Shown here: one piece after another, positions 1-8,435 of the stretch
Position numbering within the stretch: position 1 is the stretch's first letter
Layout: every line of letters begins with the position of its first letter
From: Fodinibacter sp963763015
Lineage (GTDB): Bacteria; Actinomycetota; Actinomycetes; Actinomycetales; Dermatophilaceae
DNA: 64,000 nt
Direction: 5' to 3'
NCBI GenBank assembly: GCA_963763015.1
Contig: CAVXML010000004.1
Span: forward strand, 1 to 64,000
Made by a program: the position numbers and the translations under genes
Notes under the pieces: generated by a model
Databases searched by the model: none
What the model was told of the DNA's origin: nothing
What the model saw: the letters and a program-made list of their open reading frames with translations, nothing else

Positions 1-72
<72 letters not shown>

Positions 73-150
73 AAGGCCGCCACGGGATCGCCGCGGCAGC
101 GCCCGGCAACGATAGCAAAGCGGCGGGCCCGCGACGAAAACGGCCGCCGG

Positions 151-687
151 TCAGGGAAGACCGACCTGCTCGCGTACCCGGGCGAGCCCCGCACGGACCC
201 GCTCGGCCACACCCGGGTCGGTGCTGCGGACGCCCGGACCGAGCACTGCCTGGCTCATCAGCGCCCCTGTGGCAAGGTCCTTTCGGACCACCACCCGCGC
301 GGTGCGCCGCTGGCCCAGGTCGACCGCCTCCGCGAGGACGACCGACGCCTGCACGCGCTCGCGCAGTGTCTCCGGCAGCATCCCCGGGTCGTCGAGGACG
401 AACCGCGTCGGACGCTCGGCGTCGACCCAGGTCACCCGCAGGACACCGTCGTCCCCGCTCCACGTGCCCGCGTCGACGAGGTGCCACGGGCGGGACAGCT
501 CGAGCCGCGGTCCCTGGTCGCCCCGCGTGACGACGTACAGGCGGTGGCGCCCGGCGACGACCGTGCGACCCGTACCACCCTCGGCCGCCCAGGCCAGCAG
601 CCGCTCCCCCGCGTCCGGGGCAATGGCCACAGCCACCTCGTCGGGGACCGGCAGCCGGCGCCGCGGTCCCCTCCACCCACGCCTCAC
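151..687 (-). CDS. Conserved hypothetical protein downstream of dnaG (178 aa)
   Basis: The GTG start overlaps the dnaG stop as GTGA, so it is probably translationally coupled to dnaG. The protein is soluble, Arg/Val-rich, with no signal peptide, membrane segment or motif that I recognise. The middle looks like alternating beta strands (for example RHRLYVVTRGDQGP), followed by a C-terminal helical stretch rich in Arg and Glu. Small proteins of this kind often follow dnaG in actinobacteria, but I know of no defined role. Codon use matches the neighbours, so it is a real gene; the function is unknown. Confidence 0.8.
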   Translation of the reverse strand: MRRGWRGPRRRLPVPDEVAVAIAPDAGERLLAWAAEGGTGRTVVAGRHRLYVVTRGDQGPRLELSRPWHLVDAGTWSGDDGVLRVTWVDAERPTRFVLDDPGMLPETLRERVQASVVLAEAVDLGQRRTARVVVRKDLATGALMSQAVLGPGVRSTDPGVAERVRAGLARVREQVGLP

Positions 688-2627
688 GAGGACAGCTCCT
701 CGCGGAGCCGCACTCGCTCGATCTCGAGGCGGTGCAGTGCCATGGTGCGCTCCCGGAGGTCGGCGGGGTCGGTGTCGGGGTCGTTCTGCGTCCGGCGCAC
801 CGCCGCCATCGCGTCAGCGATCTGCCGGCCGAGGTGGGCGTCACGCACTCCCGCCACCAGGGCGTCGACGTAGCGCTGCGGCGGCAGGCGGGTCGTCGGC
901 TCGAAGCGGGTGGGGAGCGCGGCGACGGACAGCTCGGCCACGAGGCCCTTGACGGCCAGGGGTGCCGCGTCGGTCACGGCGGAGACCCAAGCGGCCGTCG
1001 AGGCGCCCCGGTGCGACGGAGCCGCGATCCGGATGCCGTCGAGCACCGCCCGGTGGGCCGGCGCGGTGAACGCCTCGGGGTCGAGCCCTTCGACCGTCCC
1101 GTCGTCGAACTGCCGGGGATACTGGATGAGAGCCTGGAGCAGCTGGCGCTCCGTCGCCACCACCGGGTCGCGCAGGTCGGGCACGGGCAGGGATGCCGCC
1201 GCCTCGCCCGGAGCCGGCTCGGGCACCTCGTCGGTGCCGGCCGGCCGGCGCGCAGGGTCGTGCGTGTCGTCGTGGCGAACCCGGCCCGCCTTGCGCACCT
1301 CGGCCGCCATCTGCTCGACCTCGATGCCGAGCCAGCCGGACACGGTGCGGGTGTACTCGGGCCGCATGCTCGTGTCCCGGATGGAGCCGATGATCGGCGC
1401 CACCGCCTTCATCGCCTGCACGCGACCCTCGGCGGTGTCGAGGTCGAAGCGGCGGATCGTGGTGCGCACCGCGAACTCGAACATGGGGACCGCGCCGTCC
1501 ACGAGCGCGCGCACCGCGGCGTCACCCTTGGCGACCCGGAGCTCGCAGGGGTCCATGCCGTCGGGGGCGACCGCGACGAACGACTGTGCCGCCCACCGCT
1601 GGTCCTCGCCGAAGGCCTTCATCGCCGCCTTCTGCCCGGCGGCGTCTCCGTCGAAGGTGAACACCACCCGGGCCGGCGCCAGCTCCGCCTCGTCGCGCAT
1701 GATCCGGCGGAGGATCTTGATGTGCTCCACCCCGAAGGCCGTGCCGCACGTGGCGACCGCGCCCTCCACCCCGGCCAGGTGGGCCGCCATGACGTCGGTG
1801 TAGCCCTCGACCACGACGGCACGGCGATCGGTGGCGATGGACTTCTTCGCGGCATCCAGGCCGTAGAGGACCTGGGACTTCTTGTAGATCGGCGTCTCCG
1901 ACGTGTTGAGGTACTTCGCCGCGATCCGGTCATCGTCGAAGAGCCGGCGGGCGCCGAAGCCGACGGTGTCGCCGGTCGTGTCCCGGATCGGCCAGACGAG
2001 CCGACCGCGGAACCGGTCGTAGAGCCCGCGGCTGCCCCGCCCCGTGAGGCCCCCGGTCACCATCTCGTCCTCCGTGAAGCCGCGCTCCCGCAGGTGGCGG
2101 GTCAGCGCCTCACCGTCGCCGGGCGCGAACCCGACCCCGAAGCGCTCCGCCGCGGAGGAGTCGAAGCCCCTGTCCCGCAGGAAGTCACGGCCGACACGGG
2201 CGACCGGGCTCGCGGTGTCGAGGAGGATGCCGGCGTAGAACTCCTGCGCCACCCGGTGCGCCTCGACCAGCCGGGAGCGTCTGCCCAGGGACACGCCCCC
2301 GTCCCGACCCCCGCCGGCGCCTTCCTCGTAGCGCAGCTCGAGGCCGAGCTTGGAGGCCAGCCGCTCGACCGACTCGGTGAACGTGAGGTGCTCGACCTTC
2401 TGCACGAAGGAGAGGACGTCGCCGCCCTCACCGCAGCCGAAGCAGTGGTAGCTGCCGACGGCAGGTCGCACCGTGAAGCTCGGCGTCTTCTCGTCGTGGA
2501 ACGGGCACAGGCCCTTGAGCGACCCGACTCCTGCGGGCCGCAGGGTCACGTGGTCGCGCACGACGTCCTCGATGGACGTGCGCTCCTTGACCGCCGCGAT
2601 GTCCTCGGCCCGGATCCGACCCGCCAC
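684..2627 (-). CDS. dnaG: DNA primase DnaG
   Basis: Synthesises RNA primers for the replisome. The 647-residue length is normal. The N-terminal CHC2 zinc finger is visible (Cys41, His44, Cys62, Cys65 in CPFH and HCFGC). The TOPRIM core contains VVVEGYTDVMAAH with the catalytic Glu and an FTFDGDAAGQKA acidic cluster. The C-terminal third is the helicase-binding region. The start is GTG with a good Shine-Dalgarno sequence (AGGAGG) 4 nt upstream. The gene follows dgt in the same direction and overlaps the next gene by 4 bp. It appears complete. Confidence 0.97.
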   Translation of the reverse strand: MAGRIRAEDIAAVKERTSIEDVVRDHVTLRPAGVGSLKGLCPFHDEKTPSFTVRPAVGSYHCFGCGEGGDVLSFVQKVEHLTFTESVERLASKLGLELRYEEGAGGGRDGGVSLGRRSRLVEAHRVAQEFYAGILLDTASPVARVGRDFLRDRGFDSSAAERFGVGFAPGDGEALTRHLRERGFTEDEMVTGGLTGRGSRGLYDRFRGRLVWPIRDTTGDTVGFGARRLFDDDRIAAKYLNTSETPIYKKSQVLYGLDAAKKSIATDRRAVVVEGYTDVMAAHLAGVEGAVATCGTAFGVEHIKILRRIMRDEAELAPARVVFTFDGDAAGQKAAMKAFGEDQRWAAQSFVAVAPDGMDPCELRVAKGDAAVRALVDGAVPMFEFAVRTTIRRFDLDTAEGRVQAMKAVAPIIGSIRDTSMRPEYTRTVSGWLGIEVEQMAAEVRKAGRVRHDDTHDPARRPAGTDEVPEPAPGEAAASLPVPDLRDPVVATERQLLQALIQYPRQFDDGTVEGLDPEAFTAPAHRAVLDGIRIAAPSHRGASTAAWVSAVTDAAPLAVKGLVAELSVAALPTRFEPTTRLPPQRYVDALVAGVRDAHLGRQIADAMAAVRRTQNDPDTDPADLRERTMALHRLEIERVRLREELSS

Positions 2628-2642
2628 TCACCCTCCTGAGGT

Positions 2643-2656
2643 ATGACGCGAGTCTA
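2643..2656 (-). promoter_or_regulatory. Candidate dnaG promoter (-10)
   Basis: A TAGACT hexamer (2651-2656 on the minus strand) overlaps the dgt stop codon. Transcription from it would give dnaG a short leader carrying the AGGAGG ribosome binding site, so dnaG need not depend on dgt transcription. Confidence 0.45.
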
Positions 2657-3895
2657 GGTCGTGCTCGCGCGACACCAGCGCCGGTGGAGGGTCAGCGCCC
2701 GGACGTCGGTGAGCGAGGCAACCTGGTCGACGAGCACCCGCAGCGCGGCGGCGTCCCCACCGGCCGCCTCCCAGTCCCGACGGAGGTCCGGGTCGAGCCT
2801 CGCGGGGTCGGCCTCGTAGGCCGCCACGAGCTCGACGACGACCTCGCGCTGCCGGGCGTGCAGGGCCAACCGCTCGGCGGCGTGCATGACGAAGTGGGCG
2901 GCGACGGCCTTGAGAACCGCGCACTCGGCGCGTGACCCCCTGGGCACGACGAGGCTCCCGCCGTGCCGGGTCAGCGGGCCGGGGCCGTGCTCGTCCCGGG
3001 TGGCCTCCTCGACGGCGACGACGAACCGGCCGATGAGGTGGGAGGTCATGTCCTTGAGCGCTGCGAGCGCAGGACGCGAGCCGTCGTACGAGTCGGGGAC
3101 GGCGCCGGTCGCCAGGACCCGCTCGAGCCCCGCGGCGAGCTCCGCGGGATCCAGGCCGGGCTCGTAGACCTCGGCGGCGACGGCCACCACGGCATCGACG
3201 TCGGCGCGGTCGCGCAGCATCCGCAGGTCGAGCCAGCCGGACGCAATGGCGTCCTCGACGTCGTGGACCGAGTAGGCGACGTCGTCGGACCAGTCCATGA
3301 CCTCGGCCTCGACCGACCGCCGCGCCTCCGGGGCGCCCGCGCGGAACCACTCGAACACCTCGAGGTCGTCGTCGTAGACCCCGAACTTGGTCGTGGCGTA
3401 CGCGGCGCCACCGCGCCGCCAGGGGTACTTCGTCGCGGCGTCGAGGCTCGCACGGGTGAGGTTCAGCCCGGCGGGCCGCCCGTCGGCGTGCGAGCGCTTC
3501 GGCTCCAGGCGGGTGAGGAGGCGCAGGGTCTGGGCATTGCCCTCGAACCCCCCGATGCCGCCCGCCACGGCGTCCAGCGCCAACTCGCCGTTGTGGCCGA
3601 ACGGCGGGTGGCCGAGGTCGTGGGCCAGGCACGCCGTGTCGACGACGTCGGCGCTGCAGCCGAGGGCCGCCCCGAACTCCCGCCCGATCTGGGCCACCTC
3701 GAGGGAGTGGGTGAGCCGGTTGCGCACGAAGTCGTCACTGCCCGGTTGCACGACCTGGGTCTTGGCGGACAGCCGCCGAAGGCTCGCCGAGTGCAGCAGC
3801 CGCGCCCGGTCGCGGGCGAAGTCGGCGCGGTCGGCGCGCTTGTGGGCGGGGTCCTCGGCGACCCAGCGCTCACGGTCGCGCTCGGTGTACCTCAC
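2654..3895 (-). CDS. dgt: Deoxyguanosinetriphosphate triphosphohydrolase-like protein
   Basis: HD-domain enzyme expected to cleave dGTP (or other dNTPs) to the nucleoside and triphosphate, adjusting nucleotide pools. The metal-binding HD signature is intact: NRLTHSLEVAQIGRE supplies the first His and CLAHDLGHPPFGHNGE supplies the HD pair and following His residues. A C-terminal dGTPase domain is present, giving 413 residues, typical of the actinobacterial short form. The GTG start (VRYTERDRERW) is supported by a TAGGGT hexamer 6 nt upstream. It sits directly upstream of dnaG, as in many actinobacteria. Confidence 0.94.
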   Translation of the reverse strand: MRYTERDRERWVAEDPAHKRADRADFARDRARLLHSASLRRLSAKTQVVQPGSDDFVRNRLTHSLEVAQIGREFGAALGCSADVVDTACLAHDLGHPPFGHNGELALDAVAGGIGGFEGNAQTLRLLTRLEPKRSHADGRPAGLNLTRASLDAATKYPWRRGGAAYATTKFGVYDDDLEVFEWFRAGAPEARRSVEAEVMDWSDDVAYSVHDVEDAIASGWLDLRMLRDRADVDAVVAVAAEVYEPGLDPAELAAGLERVLATGAVPDSYDGSRPALAALKDMTSHLIGRFVVAVEEATRDEHGPGPLTRHGGSLVVPRGSRAECAVLKAVAAHFVMHAAERLALHARQREVVVELVAAYEADPARLDPDLRRDWEAAGGDAAALRVLVDQVASLTDVRALTLHRRWCRASTT

Positions 3896-3907
3896 GGGGC
3901 CACCCTA
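3896..3907 (-). promoter_or_regulatory. Leaderless-type -10 of dgt
   Basis: TAGGGT (3902-3907, minus) followed by a 6-nt spacer and the GTG start of dgt. Confidence 0.55.
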
Positions 3908-3911
3908 GGTG

Positions 3912-4577
3912 TCAGCGGCGGGCGGCCTCCGCGGCGGCGGCGGCGCGCTCCGCCCACTTCCCCGGCGTGCCGTAGCGCTGGCTGGGAATGAGCCGCCCGG
4001 CCGCGCTGTCGGCGACGAGCTGTGCCGCTCGTGCGTCTCGCGTCTTCTGCTGCTTCGCGGTCATCACCCAGTTGACCGCGAGTTTGCGGTAGGACGGTGT
4101 GGCCTCGGCCCAGAAGGCAGCCGCAGCGGGGTCCGCGGCAAGTGTCGCGGCGTACGGGGGATCGAGCTGGAGCTCGCGCGTCTCATACGCATAGATCCCC
4201 GACCGGTCCACCCTCCGTCTCTCGAACGCCGCGACGCCCGGTGGGCGCATCCGGCCCTCGGCGGTCAGCTCGGCAACCGCGGCGATGTTGACGCTCGACC
4301 AGTTGCTCCCAGGCTTGCGCGGGGTCCACCGCTGGCGCCGGGTGTGCTCGTCGATTCCCTGAGCCTTGCTGTCGATCCAGCCCCAGCACAACGCCTCCCG
4401 AACGGCCGCCTCCCAGGTCAGGCCGCGGTCGGGCACGTGCTTCTTGCGCAGCTCCATCCACAGCTCGGTCTCGCTGTCGTGGTGCTCCTCGAGCCAGCGC
4501 CCGAACTCGGCGGCGTCGCGGAAGAACACCGCCGGCCGCTCCGGCGTCCCGCCGGGCGTGCCGATTCCATGGTCCAT
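3912..4577 (-). CDS. YdeI/OmpD-associated family protein (221 aa)
   Basis: Recognised by the YdeI-type layout: N-terminal FFRDAAEFGRWLEEHH, the WMELRKKH strand, then EALCWGWIDSKAQ and RRQRWTPRKPGSNWS, and a C-terminal helical region with Lys/Arg (VNWVMTAKQQKTRDAR). Family members are annotated as bacteriocin-protection or OmpD-associated proteins, but the biochemical role is unclear. I chose the ATG at 4577 because TACCGT lies 7 nt upstream of it and the conserved domain begins soon after; the frame remains open further upstream, but that extension is low-complexity Arg/Gly/Pro sequence. Confidence 0.82.
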   Translation of the reverse strand: MDHGIGTPGGTPERPAVFFRDAAEFGRWLEEHHDSETELWMELRKKHVPDRGLTWEAAVREALCWGWIDSKAQGIDEHTRRQRWTPRKPGSNWSSVNIAAVAELTAEGRMRPPGVAAFERRRVDRSGIYAYETRELQLDPPYAATLAADPAAAAFWAEATPSYRKLAVNWVMTAKQQKTRDARAAQLVADSAAGRLIPSQRYGTPGKWAERAAAAAEAARR

Positions 4578-4590
4578 GGCGGCCACGGTA
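4578..4590 (-). promoter_or_regulatory. Leaderless-type -10 of the YdeI-like gene
   Basis: TACCGT (4585-4590, minus) with a 7-nt spacer to the ATG at 4577. Confidence 0.5.
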
Positions 4591-4744
4591 GCGGCGCCCT
4601 CCGACAGGGCAGCCCGGTTAGGCTCTGCCCCGCTCGGCCCGAGGCTGCGCGCCGTCACGGTGGCGACGCGCTCGTTCAGCGATGACGCGGATATGTCCGC
4701 GCCCCGGACGAACAACGGCGCCGTCACTGCGATGGCGCAGGTCC

Positions 4745-5959
4745 TCAGCCGCCGGAGACGCTGAGCTCCGCCTGGGCGACCTGGGCCCGCTGCGCGTGGT
4801 CCAGCTCCCGTGTCGCGAGCCAGTTCTCGGGCAGGGCGACGACCCTCGGCGAGCCGGCCCGGCCGCGCTGCCCCTCGGCCGCCTCCCCCGGCCAGGGTGC
4901 GTCGAGGTCCATCGTGCCGATGAGGTCGTCGAGGGCCCGGAGGCCGTCGACCAACGCCAGCCGGTTGCGCACCGTCGACCCGGCAGGGAACCCCTTGAGG
5001 TACCACGCGACGTGCTTGCGGATGTCCCGGCACGCGCGAAGCTCGTCGCCGTCGTAGAACTCCACGAGGTACGCCGCGTGCCGGCGCAGGGTGGCGGCCA
5101 CCTCGCGCAGGCCCGGCCGGACCCGCTGCGGCGAGCCGGCGAACGCCGCGGCGAGGTCCGTGAAGAGCCAGGGTCGCCCCAGGCACCCCCGTCCGACCAC
5201 GACGCCGTCGCACCCCGTCTGGTCGACCATGGCCAGGGCGTCCTCGGCCGACCAGATGTCGCCGTTGCCGAGAACGGGGATCGAGGTCACCGCCTCCTTG
5301 AGGCGGGAGATGGCCGACCAGTCGGCCTGCCCGGAGTACGCCTGGGCAGCGGTCCGCCCGTGCAGGGCGACGGCCGCGGCACCCTCACCCTCGGCGATGC
5401 GGCCGGCATCCAGGTACGTCACGTGATCGGCGTCGATGCCGACGCGCATCTTCACGGTGACCGGAACGCCGAACGGCTGCGCCTCACGGACGACGGCACC
5501 GACAATGCCCCGGAACAGCTCGGTCTTCCACGGCAGCGCCGCGCCGCCGCCCTTGCGGGTGACCTTGGGGACGGGACAGCCGAAGTTGAGGTCGATGTGG
5601 TCGGCGCGGTCCTCCGTGACGAGCATCCGAGCCGCCAGCCTCGCGGTGACCGGATCCACCGAGTAGAGCTGCACCGAGCGGGGGAGCTCCCCGGGGTCGT
5701 GCGAGATGAGCCGCATCGTCTCGGGCGTGCGCTCCACCAGGGCTCGCGAGGTGACCATCTCCGAGACATAGAGGCTGGTCGCGCCCGACGCCCCGCCGCC
5801 CTCGAGCCCGGCCGTGCCGTACTCCCGGCAGAGCCGACGGAAGGCGCGGTTCGTGATGCCCGCCATCGGAGCGAGCACCACCGGTGAGTGCACGAGGTGG
5901 CGCCCGATGCGCAGCGGTGGCAGCACCGGGCGGGTGGCGGTGGCGGTCGAGGAGGCCAT
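4745..5959 (-). CDS. dusB: tRNA-dihydrouridine synthase DusB
   Basis: FMN enzyme that reduces uridines in the D-loop of tRNA. The Dus TIM barrel is intact: VLAPMAGITNRAFRRLCREYG at the N-terminus, NFGCPVPKVTRKGGGAAL with the catalytic Cys, VTVKMRVG, HGRTAAQAYSGQADW, GNGDIWS and GVVVGRGCLGRPWLF for flavin phosphate binding. I placed the start at ATG 5959 (MASSTATATRP); ATG 5971 in the same frame is also possible. About 404 residues, normal for the family. It lies back to back with the metallo-beta-lactamase-fold gene. Confidence 0.93.
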   Translation of the reverse strand: MASSTATATRPVLPPLRIGRHLVHSPVVLAPMAGITNRAFRRLCREYGTAGLEGGGASGATSLYVSEMVTSRALVERTPETMRLISHDPGELPRSVQLYSVDPVTARLAARMLVTEDRADHIDLNFGCPVPKVTRKGGGAALPWKTELFRGIVGAVVREAQPFGVPVTVKMRVGIDADHVTYLDAGRIAEGEGAAAVALHGRTAAQAYSGQADWSAISRLKEAVTSIPVLGNGDIWSAEDALAMVDQTGCDGVVVGRGCLGRPWLFTDLAAAFAGSPQRVRPGLREVAATLRRHAAYLVEFYDGDELRACRDIRKHVAWYLKGFPAGSTVRNRLALVDGLRALDDLIGTMDLDAPWPGEAAEGQRGRAGSPRVVALPENWLATRELDHAQRAQVAQAELSVSGG

Positions 5960-5975
5960 GGTGCCCACCATTCTC
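5960..5975 (-). promoter_or_regulatory. Candidate dusB -10
   Basis: GAGAAT (5970-5975, minus) lies 10 nt before ATG 5959, which would give a leader of only a few bases. The same hexamer occurs at znuA and hemW. Confidence 0.35.
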
Positions 5976-6005
5976 CCCCGACCACGGGGTGGGTCCGACC
6001 GGGCA

Positions 6006-6017
6006 TACGGTGGTGTC
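6006..6017 (+). promoter_or_regulatory. Leaderless-type -10 of the MBL-fold gene
   Basis: TACGGT (6006-6011) then six bases and the GTG at 6018. Confidence 0.5.
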
Positions 6018-6833
6018 GTGCACCGGACGCCCAGCGCAGCCCCACCGGGGGGCGAGGGCGTCCACGCCACCTGGCTCGGTCACTCGACGGTGCTCCTGGA
6101 GATCGGCGGGATGCGGGTGCTCACCGACCCGTTGCTGCGCCGACGGCTGGGGGTCCTCAGCCGGCGCCGTGACCTCACCGTGCACAAGCACGTGCCCGAG
6201 GTCGACGTGGTGCTCCTCTCCCACCTGCACCACGACCACGCCGACCTCCCCTCGCTGCGCCGACTCGGTCACGCCCCGGTGGTGACCGCCCCGGAGAACA
6301 CTCGGTGGATCGAGCGCCAGGGGCTCGGAGTCGCGGAGGCGGCGGCGGACGACTGGCGGGAGCTCGGCCACGGCGTCGAGGTGCTCCTGGTCCGGGCCGA
6401 CCACGACTCGCGCCCCATGCCCCACCGCCCGAACGGCGCGACGGGAATGCTCCTGCGCGGCGGCGGGGTGGTCGTGTGGTTCGCCGGCGACACCTCGCTC
6501 CACCCTGACATGCGCGTGCTCACCGAGCTGGCGGGCGGGCCGGTCGACCTGGCGCTCCTCCCGGTGGGCGGCTGGGGCCCCCGGCTGTCGCCGGGTCACA
6601 TGGGACCGGCGGAGGCGGTCGAGGCGGCCGTGCGGGCCCAGGCCCGCCACGTGCTCGCCATCCACTACGGCACCCTCCACCCCACGGGGTGGCCGACGGG
6701 ACGCCTGGACTGGACGACCCTGCCCGGTCAGCGGCTCCTGGAGCTGCTCCCCGAACGGAGCGAGGCACAGCCCCACGTGCTGGCGGTGGGCGGGGCCGTC
6801 ACCGTGCTGCCCGGTGGCGTCTCGCCACGGTGA
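6018..6833 (+). CDS. MBL-fold metal-dependent hydrolase (UlaG-like)
   Basis: A 271-residue metallo-beta-lactamase-fold protein. The metal-binding motif is LLSHLHHDHADLPSL (HxHxDH type), with further ligands in ADHDSRP, WFAGDTSLH and the C-terminal IHYGT. The N-terminal strand pair (ATWLGHSTVLLEIGG, VLTDPLL) is typical of UlaG/YtnP-like lactonases and N-acyl-phosphatidylethanolamine phospholipase-D-like hydrolases. Substrate cannot be named. I chose GTG 6018 because of the -10 just upstream; the longer frame starting at 5814 runs through dusB and is not credible. Its 3' end overlaps the convergent hydrolase gene by 35 bp. Confidence 0.88.
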   Translation: MHRTPSAAPPGGEGVHATWLGHSTVLLEIGGMRVLTDPLLRRRLGVLSRRRDLTVHKHVPEVDVVLLSHLHHDHADLPSLRRLGHAPVVTAPENTRWIERQGLGVAEAAADDWRELGHGVEVLLVRADHDSRPMPHRPNGATGMLLRGGGVVVWFAGDTSLHPDMRVLTELAGGPVDLALLPVGGWGPRLSPGHMGPAEAVEAAVRAQARHVLAIHYGTLHPTGWPTGRLDWTTLPGQRLLELLPERSEAQPHVLAVGGAVTVLPGGVSPR

Positions 6834-7542
6834 TGAGCTCCCAGAGAGCCGCCGTGGTCTCGTACGGGTGGGTCAGCGGGAAGACGTGCAGACCGTGGCG
6901 CACGGAGATCACCCGGACCCACGGTGACGACCGCGCCGCCCTGGCGTAGCGCCTCGCGTCCACGCGCAGCTGGTCGAACTGGCCGTTGAGGAGCAGGACC
7001 GGTGCCGTGACGTCCGCGAGCATCTCGGGCCGGCACGAGTCCATGACGCCGGCCCAGGCCGCGGGCACGGCGTCGAAGCCGTACCCCGCCTCCTTGAGGA
7101 CTGCCGCGAGCTCCTGCGGCAGCATCCAGTCGAACTGGCGGTCCAGGGCCCTGGACATCCGGTCGACGCCCAGGCGGCCCTCGACCCGGGCGAGGGCTCG
7201 GTAGAACGCCGCCCCGGGACCCGACGGTACGGCCGAGGCACCGAGCAGGCCGAGACCCGCCAGCCTCCCAGGGTGCGCGGCCGCCCAGGCCATCGCGAGG
7301 TACCCGCCCAGGCTGTGCCCCACGAGCACCACCGGCACGCCCGTCGTGTCCCCCTCGACGGCGGCCTGGATCGTGTCCAGTGCGCCTCCCCAGGTGAACC
7401 CCTCACCCCGTCGCGCGCCGTGGCCCGGCAGGTCGGGTGACACGAGGTCGACGTCCGGGCCGAGCAGCCTCGAGTAGCGCCACCACTGGGCCGCGCTGAC
7501 CTGTGACCCGTGGACCAGGACGACGCGCACCTGTTCTCCCAC
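6799..7542 (-). CDS. Alpha/beta hydrolase
   Basis: Soluble 247-residue alpha/beta-hydrolase fold protein. Visible elements are the oxyanion segment VVLVHGSQVSAAQWW, SPDLPGHGARRG, the nucleophile elbow VLVGHSLGGYLAM (Ser), an acidic strand VLLLNGQFDQLRVD and a late HGLHVFPLTHP supplying the His. The substrate is unknown. The GTG start at 7542 follows GACAAT plus 6 nt. It is divergent from the sulfurtransferase (50 bp between starts) and convergent, with a 35-bp overlap, with the MBL-fold gene. Confidence 0.87.
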   Translation of the reverse strand: MGEQVRVVLVHGSQVSAAQWWRYSRLLGPDVDLVSPDLPGHGARRGEGFTWGGALDTIQAAVEGDTTGVPVVLVGHSLGGYLAMAWAAAHPGRLAGLGLLGASAVPSGPGAAFYRALARVEGRLGVDRMSRALDRQFDWMLPQELAAVLKEAGYGFDAVPAAWAGVMDSCRPEMLADVTAPVLLLNGQFDQLRVDARRYARAARSSPWVRVISVRHGLHVFPLTHPYETTAALWELITVARRHRAAR

Positions 7543-7554
7543 GCCGCCATTGTC
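7543..7554 (-). promoter_or_regulatory. Leaderless-type -10 of the alpha/beta hydrolase
   Basis: GACAAT (7549-7554, minus), 6-nt spacer, GTG 7542. recO has the same hexamer and spacing. Confidence 0.5.
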
Positions 7555-7579
7555 CCGGAGGCCCGTCCGGGCCCGGTGG

Positions 7580-7591
7580 TTGGATGGGTCG
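7580..7591 (+). promoter_or_regulatory. Leaderless-type -10 of the sulfurtransferase
   Basis: TTGGAT (7580-7585), six bases, then ATG 7592. Confidence 0.4.
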
Positions 7592-8425
7592 ATGAGCGCC
7601 CTCGTCACCGCCGACGACCTCGCCACCCTCCTCGCGCGTTCGGAGGTGCGCGTGGTCGACGTGCAGTACAGCCTCCGCGGGACGCCCGGCGCCCGGCTGT
7701 ATGAGGACGCCCACGTGCCCGGCGCTCCGCACCTCGACCTCGACACCGCCCTGGCCGGAGCCCCGGGAGCCCGTGGCCGGCATCCGCTTCCGGACCCCGG
7801 TGTGCTCCAAGCCGCGCTGCGCGAGTGTGGGCTCGACGACGACGACGAGATCGTCGTCTACGACCAGGCTTCGTCGCTCGGTTCGGCGCGGGCGTGGTGG
7901 GTGCTCCGCTGGGCCGGGCACCCCGCCGTGCGCGTCCTCGACGGCGGCCTGGCCGCCTGGCGGCGGGCGGGCCAGCCGGTGACGACCGACCGCCCTCGCA
8001 CCTCGCCCGGATCCTTCACCGTGCGCGCGGGGTCGGTACCGGTGCTGGATGCCGTGAGCGCTGCAGACATGGCCCGCGCCGGCGTGCTTCTCGACGTGCG
8101 GACCGCAGAGCGCTACCGCGGGGACGTCGAACCCATCGACCGGGTGGCCGGGCACGTGCCGGGGGCGGTGAACCTGCCCATGGCCGAGGTGCTCGCGTCG
8201 GACGGAACGACCCTGCCGCCGGACGTGGTGCGCCGGCGGGCCGCCGCCATGGGTGTGCACCGCGACACGCCCGTCGGGGCCATGTGCGGGTCGGGGGTGA
8301 CGGCGACGCAGATGGCGTTGACCCTGGCCAGTGCGGGCGTCGACGCCATCCCGTACATCGGGTCGTGGAGCGAGTGGATCGAGGACGCCTCCAGGCCCGT
8401 CGCCACCGGACCGAATCCGCGATGA
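7592..8425 (+). CDS. Thiosulfate/3-mercaptopyruvate sulfurtransferase (tandem rhodanese)
   Basis: Two rhodanese domains in 277 residues. The N-terminal, inactive domain has VRVVDVQYSL and GAPHLDLD; the C-terminal catalytic domain has VLLDVRTAERYRGD and the active-site loop MCGSGVTATQ, with Cys at about residue 232. CGSGVTA loops are typical of 3-mercaptopyruvate sulfurtransferases (SseA type), which transfer sulfur to cyanide or thiol acceptors; classic rhodaneses usually have CRxGxR. The role is probably sulfur relay or cyanide detoxification. Monocistronic, with a leaderless-type start. Confidence 0.9.
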   Translation: MSALVTADDLATLLARSEVRVVDVQYSLRGTPGARLYEDAHVPGAPHLDLDTALAGAPGARGRHPLPDPGVLQAALRECGLDDDDEIVVYDQASSLGSARAWWVLRWAGHPAVRVLDGGLAAWRRAGQPVTTDRPRTSPGSFTVRAGSVPVLDAVSAADMARAGVLLDVRTAERYRGDVEPIDRVAGHVPGAVNLPMAEVLASDGTTLPPDVVRRRAAAMGVHRDTPVGAMCGSGVTATQMALTLASAGVDAIPYIGSWSEWIEDASRPVATGPNPR

Positions 8426-8435
8426 CGGCCCGGGC

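Noticed and set aside
732..2639. A 635-codon open frame opposite dnaG
   Set aside because: Mirror frame of dnaG produced by G/C at third positions; the translation has no domain and repeats Val/Gly/Arg/Asp patterns.
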